Shown: positions 35,311-44,305 of the stretch, one piece after another
Layout: the number at the start of each line of letters is the position of its first letter
Numbering within the stretch: position 1 is the first letter of the stretch
Assembly (NCBI RefSeq): GCF_021789175.1
Contig: NZ_CP084560.1
Span: forward strand, 3,162,001-3,226,000
Direction of reading: 5' to 3'
Length of the DNA stretch: 64,000 nucleotides
Source: Arthrobacter sp. FW306-2-2C-D06B
GTDB taxonomy: Bacteria > Actinomycetota > Actinomycetes > Actinomycetales > Micrococcaceae
Position numbers and translations under genes: made by a program
Notes under the pieces: generated by a model
Seen by the model: only the letters and a program-made list of their open reading frames with translations
Told to the model about the DNA's origin: nothing
Database searches by the model: none

Positions 35311-37374
35311 ATGCGGTCAATGTTGAAACGTGTATTCGCCGTCATCGGCCTGGCTGGAATGCTGGTCCTCCCGGCCACCGCAGCCTGGGCCGAGGGTCCA
35401 GTGACAATCCCCTCCGGCCAGAACATCGTGGACAACGCGAATGTCCTGGGCAACCGCAAGGGCGAGGTCCAGGACGCCATCCAGAAGCTCCTGAAGGACC
35501 ACAAATACAACTTGTACGTGGTCACTGTGAATTCCTTCGACAACCCCTCATCGCCCGCAGACTGGGCCACGGCAGTGGCCACCAAGAAGGGCATGGGCAA
35601 GGCTGACGTCATTCTGGCCATTTCCACGGCCGGTCAGTACTATTTCGCACCCAACTCTGCAAGCGCGATCTATTCCAAGAGGTCAACCATTTCGGCCAAT
35701 GCCATCGCGGCCAACCTGGGCGCAGGCAAGCGTGACTTTGCCCAGGCAGCCATCGACACCGCAGCCGCCGTCGGCGACGCCGCCGGCGGGGGCAGCGGCA
35801 CGGTTCCGAGCGGCAACTCGGGTGCAGCCGTTTTGATCGGAGCGGGTGTGGTTGCCGCGGGCGGTGTGGGCACGTACTTGTACTTCCGTAACCGCCGCAA
35901 GAAGGGCCAGGCATCCGGAACGAGCTACGGCCCGCAGGGAGAACAGCTCGATCCCCTGGCTTCCTTGAGCATCCCGGACTTGCGGCGAAAAGCCGGCTCC
36001 CTGCTCATCGAAGCGGATGACACCATCAAATCCAGCGAACAGGAACTCGGCTTCGCACAGGCGCAATACGGCGATGCCGCCGTCGGGAACTTCACGAAGG
36101 CATTGCTGGAAGCCAAGAACCACATGACCGAATCCTTCAAGCTGCAGCAACAGCTCGATGATCACATCCCGGACACCGAAGAGCAGCAGCGCAGTTGGCT
36201 CGGCGAAATCATCCGACGCTCGGAGGCTGCCCTCGAGTCGTTGCGTGAGCAAAAGGCCGATTTCGACTCCCTGCGCGAGCTCGAGAAGAACGCGCCGCAG
36301 GCTTTGGCCACTGTTGCCGCCGGCGCCAATGAAGCCGAGGCAAAGATCAGTAGCGCGGAGCAATCGCTCAACGGGCTGCGCGAGAAGTACGCGGACAGCG
36401 CACTTGGCCACGTGAGCGACAACATCACCCAAGCCAAGGACCGGCTCGCCTTCGTTCACAACGCGACAACGACGGCACAGGAAAAACTCGCCGCAGGTGA
36501 GAGCAGCCTTGCCGCAGTGGCAGTCCGTGCCGCCGAAGAGGGCCTGCACCAGACCAACGTGCTGATCGACGCGATCTCCAAGGTAGCGGGCAGCCTCGAC
36601 GAGGCCCGGAACGCGTTGGAGGGCGCCGTGGTGGAGACCAGCCAGGACCTGGCACAGGCCAAGGCGATGATCCAGTCCGGCGAACACCCGGAGCTTGCGG
36701 GCCCGGTGGCCGGAGTCGAAGCCGCACTGGCGCAAGTCAAGGTTGAAATCCAGGGCGGGAAGATCGATCCCATTGCCACTTTGGACCGCGTGGAGAAAGC
36801 CCACCAGGCCTTGGACCAGTCGCTCTCGGGAATCCGTGACCAGCAGGAACAGGCAAGGCGTGCACAGGCCGCGCTCCAGCAGACCATTATGGCCGCCCAG
36901 TCCCAGATCAGCGCCACCTCGGACTACATCGCGGCCCGACGCGGCGGCGTGGGCACCGAGGCGCGTACCCGTTTGGCCGAAGCCCAACGAAATCTCGACT
37001 ACGCCCTGTCCATTTCCCGCAATGACCCGGTCACGGCACTGACGTACGCCCAGCAGGCCCAGTCGCTCGCCGCACAGGCCGCGCAACTGGCCCAGTCCGA
37101 CGTCGATCAGTTCGGCGGCTTCGCGAACCAAGGCTACGGCCGCGGCGGCATGTTCGGTGGCGGAGGCAATGGTGGTGGCCTCGGCGGAGCGATCCTCGGC
37201 GGCATCCTCATCAATTCCATCCTCCACGGCGGCGGAGGCGGCTGGGGCGGTGGAAACAACGACGGCGGAGGCGGAGGCTTCTTCGGCGGCGACGGCGGTG
37301 GGGGCGGAGGCTTCTTCGGCGGCGACGGTGGAGGTGGAGGCGACTTCGGCGGCGGCGACTCCGGCAGCTTCTAG
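35311..37374 (+). CDS. TPM-domain membrane protein with coiled coil and glycine-rich tail
   Basis: This 687-residue exported protein has a signal peptide (about 1-27, cut after AAWA), a TPM domain (about 30-150), a TM near 172-192, a long alpha-helical coiled-coil region (about 225-600), and a Gly-rich tail with GGGGGFFGGDGG repeats. TPM domains are linked to membrane or photosystem repair but have no agreed bacterial function. I chose ATG 35311 because it begins a proper signal peptide after AAGGG; the frame opens 24 codons earlier. A PspA homolog follows, suggesting a joint membrane-stress role. Confidence 0.88.
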   Translation: MRSMLKRVFAVIGLAGMLVLPATAAWAEGPVTIPSGQNIVDNANVLGNRKGEVQDAIQKLLKDHKYNLYVVTVNSFDNPSSPADWATAVATKKGMGKADVILAISTAGQYYFAPNSASAIYSKRSTISANAIAANLGAGKRDFAQAAIDTAAAVGDAAGGGSGTVPSGNSGAAVLIGAGVVAAGGVGTYLYFRNRRKKGQASGTSYGPQGEQLDPLASLSIPDLRRKAGSLLIEADDTIKSSEQELGFAQAQYGDAAVGNFTKALLEAKNHMTESFKLQQQLDDHIPDTEEQQRSWLGEIIRRSEAALESLREQKADFDSLRELEKNAPQALATVAAGANEAEAKISSAEQSLNGLREKYADSALGHVSDNITQAKDRLAFVHNATTTAQEKLAAGESSLAAVAVRAAEEGLHQTNVLIDAISKVAGSLDEARNALEGAVVETSQDLAQAKAMIQSGEHPELAGPVAGVEAALAQVKVEIQGGKIDPIATLDRVEKAHQALDQSLSGIRDQQEQARRAQAALQQTIMAAQSQISATSDYIAARRGGVGTEARTRLAEAQRNLDYALSISRNDPVTALTYAQQAQSLAAQAAQLAQSDVDQFGGFANQGYGRGGMFGGGGNGGGLGGAILGGILINSILHGGGGGWGGGNNDGGGGGFFGGDGGGGGGFFGGDGGGGGDFGGGDSGSF

Positions 37375-37384
37375 CATTCAAAGA

Positions 37385-37412
37385 CTAGGTGGGGGGCCGG
37401 TCCCCCACCTAG
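37385..37412 (+). terminator. Hairpin between the TPM and pspA genes
   Basis: Perfect 11-bp arms (CTAGGTGGGGG / CCCCCACCTAG) around a 6-nt loop follow the TPM stop by 10 bp. There is no U-tract, so it may attenuate rather than end transcription. A small CACTG-GATT-CAGTG hairpin (37432-37445) lies before the pspA ribosome binding site. Confidence 0.6.
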
Positions 37413-37476
37413 AAGCGGTACAAAAACTGATCACTGGATTCAGTGGGAATCACTGAGCAGGACGAAAGGCAACACC

Positions 37477-38265
37477 ATGGTTAAGCAGTCCATTTTCGGG
37501 CGGATCGCACAGCTCGCCAAGGCGAATATCAATGCCTTGCTCGACCAGGCCGAGGACCCGCAGAAGATGCTGGACCAGATGGTCCGCGACTACTCGAACA
37601 ACATCGCCGAGGCCGAGTCCGCCGTGGCGCAGACCATCGGCAACCTCCGCATGCTGCAGGCCGACTACAACGAGGACATCAAGAACGCCCAGGACTGGGG
37701 CAACAAGGCCCTCGCAGCCTCCCGTAAGGCGGACGAGTACCGCGCGGCCGGCAACGCCGCCGACGCCGTGAAGTTCGACAACCTTGCCAAGGTGGCCATC
37801 CAGCGCCAGATGTCGGCCGAGAACGAGGCCAAGGCCGCCGAACCCAACATCTCGTCCCAGTCGGAGGTCGTGGACAAGCTCAAGAGCGGTCTCGACCAGA
37901 TGAAGGGCAAACTCAACGAGCTCACCAGCAAGCGCAATGAGCTGGTTGCCCGCTCCAAGACGGTTGCTGCCCAGACCCAGGTGCACGACGCCCTCAAGAG
38001 CATCGACATCATGGACCCCACCAGCGAGGTGGGCCGCTTCGAAGAGAAGATCCGCCGCGAAGAGGCCAAAGTCCTCGGCCAGCAGGAACTTGCGGCCTCG
38101 AGCCTGGATGCACAGTTCAACCAGCTTGAGGACCTCGGGGAGCAGACGGAAATCGAGGCCCGCCTGGCGGCGTTGAAGTCGGGCGGCTCGAAGGCTGCGA
38201 TCGGAGCCGGCGCCACCGCTCCGGCAGACGACACTGTGGACGAAGCCGACTTCGACAAGCTCTAG
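37477..38265 (+). CDS. pspA: PspA/IM30 family membrane-stress protein
   Basis: This 262-residue coiled-coil protein of the PspA/Vipp1 (ESCRT-III-like) family protects the cytoplasmic membrane. It opens with QSIFGRIAQLAKANINALLDQAEDPQKMLDQMVRDY, the amphipathic-helix plus hairpin start of the family, and remains helical to about residue 235. The acidic C-terminus is short. GACGAAAGG precedes the ATG. It is downstream of the TPM gene and has its own strong terminator. No PspC or ClgR partner gene is adjacent. Confidence 0.94.
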   Translation: MVKQSIFGRIAQLAKANINALLDQAEDPQKMLDQMVRDYSNNIAEAESAVAQTIGNLRMLQADYNEDIKNAQDWGNKALAASRKADEYRAAGNAADAVKFDNLAKVAIQRQMSAENEAKAAEPNISSQSEVVDKLKSGLDQMKGKLNELTSKRNELVARSKTVAAQTQVHDALKSIDIMDPTSEVGRFEEKIRREEAKVLGQQELAASSLDAQFNQLEDLGEQTEIEARLAALKSGGSKAAIGAGATAPADDTVDEADFDKL

Positions 38266-38274
38266 TCCCACCAA

Positions 38275-38308
38275 CGAAGGGCCGGACCTTGTGAGGTCCG
38301 GCCCTTCG
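38275..38308. terminator. Bidirectional terminator, 15-bp perfect stem
   Basis: Arms CGAAGGGCCGGACCT and its complement flank a TGTG tetraloop. It lies between the convergent pspA and acyl-CoA dehydrogenase genes. Confidence 0.88.
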
Positions 38309-38323
38309 TGCTTGCTGGGTGCC

Positions 38324-39466
38324 TTATGCCCCTACAGCGAGTCGTCCAACGATGAGCCTCATGATTTCGTTGCTGCCTTCCAGGATCTGGTGGACGCGCA
38401 GGTCCCTGGCAATCTTCTCGAGGCCGTATTCCGACAGGTATCCGTAGCCGCCGTGCAGTTGGATGGCTTTGTTTGCGACATTGAACCCGGCGTCCGTGGC
38501 GACGCGCTTCGCCATTGCGCATAACCTCACGGTGTCCGGGGCGCCGCGGTCCAAGGCGTCTGCGGCACGGAGGATCAAGGTTCTGGCAGTTTCGAGTTCC
38601 GTATCCATGTCGGCGATGTCAAACAGCAAGGACTGCTGGTTGATGAGCGGGCCACCGAATGCCGAGCGTGACTTGAGGTAGGCGATGGACTTCTCCAGGG
38701 CCGCCTGGCCGCCTCCCAGGGAACAAGCGCCCATATTGACCCGGCCTCCGTTGAGGCCCTTCATGGCGATGCCGAATCCGCTGCCTTCCTCGCCAAGCCG
38801 GTTCGCCACCGGGACCCGTACGTCCTCGAAGATGACCTGACGCGTGGGTTGGGCATTCCATCCCATCTTCTTCTCATTCGGACCGAAGGACAGGCCCGGC
38901 GCGTCCGAGGGCACAACGATCGCGGTGATGCCCTGGCTCCCCGTGTCCGCAGTCCGTGCCATGACCACATAGATGCTGGAAGCTCCTGCGCCCGAAATGA
39001 ACTGTTTGGTGCCGTTAAGAACGTAACTGTCGCCGTCGAGCACTGCTTTGGTGCTCAGTGCGGCCGCGTCCGAGCCGGCTCCCGGCTCCGTGAGGCAATA
39101 GCTGCCCAAAGCCTCCATGGACGCAAGCTGCGGCACCCATTGGGCCCGCTGCTCATCATTGCCGAAAGCGTCAATCATCCACACCACCATGTTGTGGATC
39201 GAGATGTAGGCCGCGATGGTGGGGTCCGCCTTGGACAGCTCTTCAAAGATCAGCGCAGCATCCGTGCGGGAGAGCCCCGAGCCGCCGAACTCTTCCCGGA
39301 CATAGATGCCTCCCATGCCGAGGGTGCCCGCTTCGCGCAGGACATCCACTGGGAAATGCTTGGTCTCGTCCCATTCCGCGGCGTGCGGTGCAATGGCCGT
39401 TGTGGCGAAGTCGCGCACCATCTCTACCACCGCTTGCTGGTCCTCTGTGAGCTCAAACATTGGCAC
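38324..39466 (-). CDS. Acyl-CoA dehydrogenase
   Basis: This FAD enzyme of 380 residues oxidises acyl-CoA at the alpha-beta bond and hands electrons to ETF. Motifs are YCLTEPGAGSDAAALSTKA near 130, GTKQFISGAG, and the C-terminal QLHGGYGYLSEYGLEKIARDLRVHQILEGSNEIMR. The length and the catalytic-loop context resemble short/branched-chain (isobutyryl-type) enzymes, but chain specificity is not readable. It is downstream of a cytochrome b-like gene and the second etfBA pair on the same strand. Confidence 0.93.
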   Translation of the reverse strand: MPMFELTEDQQAVVEMVRDFATTAIAPHAAEWDETKHFPVDVLREAGTLGMGGIYVREEFGGSGLSRTDAALIFEELSKADPTIAAYISIHNMVVWMIDAFGNDEQRAQWVPQLASMEALGSYCLTEPGAGSDAAALSTKAVLDGDSYVLNGTKQFISGAGASSIYVVMARTADTGSQGITAIVVPSDAPGLSFGPNEKKMGWNAQPTRQVIFEDVRVPVANRLGEEGSGFGIAMKGLNGGRVNMGACSLGGGQAALEKSIAYLKSRSAFGGPLINQQSLLFDIADMDTELETARTLILRAADALDRGAPDTVRLCAMAKRVATDAGFNVANKAIQLHGGYGYLSEYGLEKIARDLRVHQILEGSNEIMRLIVGRLAVGA

Positions 39467-39524
39467 TCCTTTGCAGTTCTTCCCAGTTCTCCGGTTGTCC
39501 GGTATTTCTGGCTATTCGGTGCGT

Positions 39525-40457
39525 TTACTTGCTGACTTTGCCCATCAGCGAAGCGACAGGGCGAAGGAACAGCGGCCTCGCGAGGAACCAGGCGCCCACA
39601 ATCACCAGGAGGGACACGGCGAAAATACCGAAACCAACCCAGTTGATATCGTCGCTGCCGCCATACATATGGTTGAGGTTGCGCAGCGCCCCGGTGGCGA
39701 GGACCAAGGTGACGTGCACGATGGTGAAGAGCACGAAGTACACCATCACCGGGAAATGCACAGCCCGGGCAAGTTCGATGGGATAGATCTTGTTCACCGT
39801 GCCGGCCTTCTTGGGCCATGCCGAGGACGTGCGCAGGCCGGTGATGATGGCAAGCGGGGCGGCGATGAAGACCGTGACGGAGTAGGTCAGCAATTGCAGG
39901 GCGTTGTAGTTCACCCAGCCGTCTTCGGTGGGCCAGTTCAACGATGCGTACTGGAGGGCGGCGGAAAGGGCGTTCGGGAAGACATCCCAGCTGGTGGGGA
40001 TGATCCGCATCCATTGCCCGGTGGCAAAGATCACGATGATGAAGACGATGCCGTTCAACACCCACAGGGCATCGAGAGTCAGGTGGAACCACAGGTCCAG
40101 GCTGATCTTGGTTGGCGCGTTCTTGGTCCGGATGAATCCCTTGTTGTTGCGGGTCCATTGGGCCGGCGGCCTCTTGGCCGTGCGGACCTGCCAACCGGAT
40201 CGGACGATGAGCACCATGAAGAAGACGTTCAGGAAGTGCTGCCATCCGAGCCATGCCGGGAAACCTACAGGGGCGTTCGCCGGGAGACTGGATGCGCCTG
40301 GGAAGTCGTGCAAGAACGACTGCACACCCGACAGGCCCGTCAACCATTTGGCAAACAAGACGATGAGCAAAAGGACGAGCAGCACGCCTGGAACCACCCA
40401 AAGGGGTTGGGACCATTTGCTTTTGGCTGCTGTCGACTTTTTGGCGGGGGTGGACAT
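39525..40457 (-). CDS. Cytochrome b/b6-domain membrane protein
   Basis: This 310-residue membrane protein has about six hydrophobic segments and several histidines placed within or near TM helices (WQHFLN, FHLTLD, RAVHFPVM, FTIVHV), as in heme-binding cytochrome b561-like proteins. ATG 40457 was preferred to the upstream GTG because GAGAGG lies 11 bases before it. The gene lies between acyl-CoA dehydrogenase and etfBA genes. A role as electron acceptor is possible but unproven. Confidence 0.78.
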   Translation of the reverse strand: MSTPAKKSTAAKSKWSQPLWVVPGVLLVLLLIVLFAKWLTGLSGVQSFLHDFPGASSLPANAPVGFPAWLGWQHFLNVFFMVLIVRSGWQVRTAKRPPAQWTRNNKGFIRTKNAPTKISLDLWFHLTLDALWVLNGIVFIIVIFATGQWMRIIPTSWDVFPNALSAALQYASLNWPTEDGWVNYNALQLLTYSVTVFIAAPLAIITGLRTSSAWPKKAGTVNKIYPIELARAVHFPVMVYFVLFTIVHVTLVLATGALRNLNHMYGGSDDINWVGFGIFAVSLLVIVGAWFLARPLFLRPVASLMGKVSK

Positions 40458-40506
40458 CTTCTCAGGCACCTCTCGGAAGAACTTTGCAATCAGGGACGCA
40501 TCAAGC

Positions 40507-40542
40507 TAACAGGCTTTGGACCGAAGCGGCCAAAGCCTGTTA
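40507..40542 (-). terminator. Terminator of etfBA copy 2
   Basis: Perfect 13-bp arms (TAACAGGCTTTGG and CCAAAGCCTGTTA) around a 10-nt loop lie 5 bp past the etfA2 stop. It separates the etf operon from the cytochrome b-like gene. Confidence 0.8.
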
Positions 40543-40547
40543 CGCCG

Positions 40548-41519
40548 TCAGTTTGAACGGGCTTTGACGGCCTCGATGAGTTTCGGGACCACCGTGAAAA
40601 TATCGCCCACGATTCCGAAGTCGGCCACCTCGAAAATAGGAGCGTCCTCGTCTTTGTTGATGGCCACAATGGTCTTGGCGGTCTGCATGCCTGCGCGGTG
40701 CTGGATTGCTCCGGAAATTCCCAATGCGATGTACAGCTGCGGGGACACGCTCACACCGGTCTGGCCCACCTGGGCCGTCTGGGCAATGTACCCGGCGTCG
40801 ACGGCTGCGCGTGACGCACCGACCGCCGCGCCCAAGGTGTCGGCGAGCTGTTCCACCAGCACGAAGTTCTCGGACGAGCCCAAACCCCGTCCCCCGGAAA
40901 CCACCGTCGACGCAGTCCGCAGCTCGGGCCGGGCCGAGACGGCGGCATCGTCGTTGAACTGGTCAATGATGGCGACGCCTTCTTCTCTGGCGTCGAGGGA
41001 CACGGTCTGCAGGTCTGCCGTGGCTGCCGGAGCCTGGCCTTCGATCACCCCCTGCCGGATGGTGAGGATGGGCAGCCCGCCTTCCGCCACGGACTCGACA
41101 GTGTAAGCACCGCCAAACACCGAATGCTGTGCAACAACGGTTCCGTTCTCGCTGCTCACCTGCACGACGTCGGCGAGCACGCTCCCGCCGACCCGCACAG
41201 CAAGCCGGGCGGCAGCTTCGCGGCCGTCCACCGAATTCGCAGTGAGAATGGCAGCCGGCTCGTAGGCGTCGACGGCCCCGCCCAGGGCATCCACGGCAGG
41301 TGCCACCAAAACACTGCCGGCCGCAGCTGTCACGGCCGAGTAGATCCTTGCCGCGCCCAGCTCACCCAAGCGCGCGACGTCGTCGTCCTCCAAGGGTGCG
41401 GGCGAGACGACGACGGCGACCGGCGACCCCAGAGTGGCTGCGGCAGCCAGCAGCCCGCGGGCGGAAGCGGCAATCTCGCCGCGGTGGGAAATTTCAATGA
41501 GCACCAAGATGTTCGACAT
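40548..41519 (-). CDS. Electron transfer flavoprotein alpha subunit, copy 2
   Basis: This second EtfA of 323 residues is clearly diverged from copy 1 at 31231. It keeps the C-terminal FAD signature ([73 protein letters not shown]). The ATG 41519 is the family start ([17 protein letters not shown]); the longer frame is a shadow. The paired etfB2 stop is 13 bp upstream. The pairing with acyl-CoA dehydrogenase on the same strand suggests a substrate-specific ETF. Confidence 0.94.
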   Translation of the reverse strand: MSNILVLIEISHRGEIAASARGLLAAAATLGSPVAVVVSPAPLEDDDVARLGELGAARIYSAVTAAAGSVLVAPAVDALGGAVDAYEPAAILTANSVDGREAAARLAVRVGGSVLADVVQVSSENGTVVAQHSVFGGAYTVESVAEGGLPILTIRQGVIEGQAPAATADLQTVSLDAREEGVAIIDQFNDDAAVSARPELRTASTVVSGGRGLGSSENFVLVEQLADTLGAAVGASRAAVDAGYIAQTAQVGQTGVSVSPQLYIALGISGAIQHRAGMQTAKTIVAINKDEDAPIFEVADFGIVGDIFTVVPKLIEAVKARSN

Positions 41520-41532
41520 TTCTCTTCCTCCC

Positions 41533-42300
41533 TCAGACCAGGCGGTTCGCAACGAGGAAATCGGCGAGCTCGTCGGCCGCGGTTCCGTCATCGATGAGTT
41601 TTCGTCCGGCCGCGCGCGGCGGCCGCTCAACGGTGGAGACCACCACGGTGCGGCTGGCGCCCGTCGGGACACCAAGCTCAGCGGTGGACAACGTGGTGAC
41701 GTGTTTGCGCTTGGCCGTCAAGATGCCCTTGAAGTTCGGAAACCGGGCCTCCGGGAAACGCTCGGTCACAGTGACGATGGCAGGCAGTCCGGCACGGACA
41801 TTGAGGGTTCCCCCCTCACCCTGGCGAACGCCGCTCACGCCGTCGTCGGCGATTTCCGCTGAGATCAATGAACCCAACAGTGGCAGCCGGAGATGTTCGG
41901 CAACCATGGCGGGCACGACGCCGGCGCGGCCATCCGTCGATTCGTTGCCGGCCATCACCACGTCGAACCCAGTGGACCTCAGTGCGGCCGCGAGCGTTGC
42001 GGCCGTTCGGCCGGTGTCGGCGCCGTCCAGGGAATCATCGACAATGTGAACCGCTGAATCGGCTCCCATGGAAAGGGCCTTGCGCAAGGACTGTGTGGCG
42101 TCATCAGGACCCATGGTCATTGCCACTACTTCGGCGCCTTTGTTGGCATCCTTGATGCGCAACGCGGCTTCGAGGGCGCGCTCGTTGATTTCATCGAGCA
42201 CGGAGTCGGCGGCCTCACGGTCGAGCTGGCCCGTTGCCAGGTCGAGCTTCCGTTCCTCGGCCGTATCCGGCACTTGTTTGACGAGCACGACGATCTTCAT
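41533..42300 (-). CDS. Electron transfer flavoprotein beta subunit, copy 2
   Basis: EtfB2 has 255 residues, with the opening [43 protein letters not shown] and [31 protein letters not shown] precedes ATG 42300. The promoter region holds a perfect palindrome at 42344-42365. It is first in the operon with etfA2. Confidence 0.94.
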   Translation of the reverse strand: MKIVVLVKQVPDTAEERKLDLATGQLDREAADSVLDEINERALEAALRIKDANKGAEVVAMTMGPDDATQSLRKALSMGADSAVHIVDDSLDGADTGRTAATLAAALRSTGFDVVMAGNESTDGRAGVVPAMVAEHLRLPLLGSLISAEIADDGVSGVRQGEGGTLNVRAGLPAIVTVTERFPEARFPNFKGILTAKRKHVTTLSTAELGVPTGASRTVVVSTVERPPRAAGRKLIDDGTAADELADFLVANRLV

Positions 42301-42343
42301 TCAACAGCTCCCTCGATGCAAATGGCTGACGCTTGGAATCGAG

Positions 42344-42402
42344 AATACTAGGAACTCCTAGTATTTACCATGGAGCGAAGGAAGGAATGCTTGGAACTCC
42401 TA
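42344..42402. promoter_or_regulatory. Perfect 10+2+10 palindrome and repeated half-site before etfB2
   Basis: AATACTAGGA (42344-42353), AC, then TCCTAGTATT (42356-42365) form a perfect palindrome 44 bp upstream of etfB2. The decamer GGAACTCCTA inside it (42351-42360) recurs at 42393-42402, exactly 42 bp (four helical turns) away. This looks like a TetR-type operator. No regulator gene is adjacent. Confidence 0.65.
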
Positions 42403-42480
42403 TTGATTCTGCCGGGATTTTTCGCGCCGGGCATGGGGATCCGGCCCGGCGACAGGTATCAGGCTTTCGAAGCGATCGAT

Positions 42481-42852
42481 CTAGCCCTGGCGGATGCCGA
42501 GGGTGTTCCCGTCGGGATCACGGAACCATGCGCCGCGGGCGGGGCCGAGCTGGGCGATGTGCCCTGTTGTGGCGAGGGATCCCTCTGTGTAGTCGAGGAA
42601 CTCCACGCCCTTGGCGGCCAAGTCTTGGACGACCGCCTCTATGTCGTCCACTTCGAAGTGGGCCAGGGTGTGCTCCGTGGCAGTAGGCGGACGCTTGAAG
42701 ACTGAGATCTCGCTGACGGATCCGCACCGGTATCGGACGCCTACCGGAGTCTCCCAGAGGAACGTCAACTCCAGGATGCCGCCGTAGAATTCCTTCGCCC
42801 GCTCCAGATCCGTGACGGGAATTGTCGCCACGACCATCGTTGCACTGATCAC
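42481..42852 (-). CDS. VOC-family (glyoxalase/bleomycin-resistance fold) protein
   Basis: This 123-residue protein has two beta-alpha-beta-beta-beta halves: IPVTDLERAKEFYGGILELTFLWE and ARGAWFRDPDGNTLGIRQ. The latter is the hallmark of VOC enzymes or resistance proteins. The start is GTG 42852 with a strong AGGAGG site at ideal spacing; the frame is open further upstream only as a shadow. Its substrate is unknown. It ends 180 bp from etfB2 on the same strand. Confidence 0.88.
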   Translation of the reverse strand: MISATMVVATIPVTDLERAKEFYGGILELTFLWETPVGVRYRCGSVSEISVFKRPPTATEHTLAHFEVDDIEAVVQDLAAKGVEFLDYTEGSLATTGHIAQLGPARGAWFRDPDGNTLGIRQG

Positions 42853-42932
42853 TAGGACCTCCTCAGGCCGGCCCATTCGGTCAGGATGAACGGGCCATTC
42901 GGCCCAAGTGTCTTCCTCCAGGGCCTGGACTG

Positions 42933-43220
42933 TCAACGAGGACCGGGAGTTTCCGCGATGCTGCTTCGCACGGCCATCACCACGCTGACAAGCACCGACA
43001 ACGCTATGACCACGGCGATTCCTGCGAAGTTCGGCTGGAATTCCAAGGCCAGCGCCCCGTTTTCGCTTCCGGCAGTCGCGGCAAAAAGACCCGGCAGGGT
43101 CGCCGGGGAGCCCGTCGAAATGGCGATCACGCAAGTGGCCACGAACAGAATGAACGCCAGGGCCAATCCAACGGCCACGCCGTCTAGGGCTGCGCCAACT
43201 ATTTTCGATGCCGCGTTCAT
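42933..43220 (-). CDS. Small two-TM membrane protein
   Basis: This 95-residue hypothetical protein has two hydrophobic segments (about 10-38 and 68-88). ATG 43220 is preceded by GAGGGA. I do not recognise a family. Its upstream region (43268-43630) is one copy of a duplicated leader whose other copy precedes an ABC ATPase pseudogene at 45.9 kb. Confidence 0.65.
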   Translation of the reverse strand: MNAASKIVGAALDGVAVGLALAFILFVATCVIAISTGSPATLPGLFAATAGSENGALALEFQPNFAGIAVVIALSVLVSVVMAVRSSIAETPGPR

Positions 43221-43267
43221 TGGGTCCCTCCTCGAGCCGGCCACCGCGGAGCGCCGCCTGTAATCCG

Positions 43268-43630
43268 GTGATGAAGTTTTGTTCACCCGAGAATCTAGCC
43301 CAACATTTCGCCTCTCAGGGGTCGGAGTGGTTAAAATCCGTACAGATTTGCCAAAAATCAGTGTGTTTGCCGGCAATCTCAGTGTGGATCTGGGTGCTTC
43401 TGCGTGTGAAAAACGTTTCACCCGGATCGGCCCGCTTGGCTGTCCAAGACCGCGTCCAAGACCAGTTCGATGGACACCGTCGGATTCTGCTGGATCATTC
43501 TCTTCGCCGAAGCTGCCGGGGCCGTGATTCCGCGGGCCCGGAATTTATCCATTCGAATGATTGAGCAGAATCCAACATCCGAGCGAGGACGCGCCCGGGA
43601 TTTGCACACGTTTTGTCCTATAACCCGGAA
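43268..43630. repeat. Duplicated leader segment, copy A
   Basis: This non-coding segment matches 45986-46300 with interruptions. Shared blocks include CGCCTCTCAG, TTGCCAAAAATCAGTGTGTT, GGCAATCTCAGTGTGGAT and ACGTTTCACCCGGATCGGCC. The GTGAAA-AACG-TTTCAC inverted repeat (43406-43421) is a candidate operator. It ends in an IS-end copy (43591-43626). On the minus strand it lies upstream of the 95-residue membrane protein gene. Confidence 0.8.
43591..43626. repeat. Solo insertion-sequence end, copy A
   Basis: This 36-bp segment contains CACACGTTTTGTCCTATAAC and is one of four copies within 3.4 kb. Two of the others form the inverted ends of the degenerate IS at 46321-46978. No transposase gene is attached here, so it appears to be a relict right end. 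Confidence 0.7.
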
Positions 43631-43652
43631 ATTGCGAAAACAGGGGGTTAAA

Positions 43653-43686
43653 CGAAAGAGTCCGCCCATGCGGGCGGACTCTTTCG
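43653..43686 (-). terminator. Terminator downstream of tRNA-fMet copy 1
   Basis: Perfect 15-bp arms (CGAAAGAGTCCGCCC and complement) around an ATGC loop lie just beyond the 3' end of the tRNA on the minus strand. Confidence 0.88.
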
Positions 43687-43692
43687 TCTACT

Positions 43693-43769
43693 TGGTTGCG
43701 GGGACAGGATTTGAACCTGTGACCTCTGGGTTATGAGCCCAGCGAGCTACCGAACTGCTCCACCCCGCG
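43693..43769 (-). tRNA. Initiator tRNA-fMet (CAU), copy 1, CCA encoded
   Basis: Reads CGCGGGGTGGAGCAG at the 5' end, with anticodon loop CTCATAA in a stem having three consecutive G-C pairs (GGG/CCC). The acceptor has the C1-A72 mismatch. These are hallmarks of initiator tRNA. The 3' CCA is encoded (43693-43695). The 74-nt body is identical to the copy at 47072. Confidence 0.95.
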
Positions 43770-44305
43770 TCGCAAAATCAACTCTACCGCACATTCGGGG
43801 ACGCCCCTGACCACTCAGATGTGCGCTGCGGCACGTTGGGATCTGGAGGAGCCTTCAGGCAGGAGTGACAGCCCTTGAGAGGGGCTATTCTCGCTGGGAC
43901 TTGGCGCCGTCCTGACCTTCTTTGCTTCGGGAAAGCGCTTGCGACACGGCGAGTCGCGTCCTTCGGGCGCCGGGGCGGCGCAAAGAAAGTCGGGACGGAC
44001 AGCGCAGCCGTACCGGGCATACGTTCTACCCATCCCGCGCTCCCCCACCGGCAAATCGGTGGCGAAATCGAGTAGGTGGGTCGGGTTTCCCGACCCACTT
44101 CTCACACCCCCGTACGTCCGGGCCTCGCATACGGCGGTTCGCTAAGTCGTTTGAAAGCGATCCCATGCAGGGCGTAAGTGGATGAGGCCTTGACCTTCCC
44201 AGTACTCAGCCCAACTTGTCGCTGCAGACATCAAACAGACGGCAAGTCTTGACCCGGTAGAAGCCGCCCTCCGCAAAAGATTGAGGTTAGGCGATCAGCT
44301 TCAGG
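43770..44305. other. Non-coding stretch with hairpins and IS-like scraps
   Basis: I see no gene in these 536 bp. They contain two hairpins (CCACCG...CGGTGG at about 44045-44062; GTGGGTCGGG/CCCGACCCAC at 44076-44098). A segment around 44025-44050 (CCCATCCCGCGCTCCCCC) resembles sequence next to the IS end at 46985-47010. It looks like the debris of earlier insertions. Confidence 0.5.

Noticed and set aside
35683-37377. 564-codon open frame on the minus strand
   Set aside because: It is antisense to the TPM protein gene, with Leu/Gly-biased, domain-free translation.
43784-44185. Several short overlapping open frames on both strands near 44 kb
   Set aside because: None has a ribosome binding site, a recognisable domain or consistent codon use, and the region contains hairpins and IS scraps.
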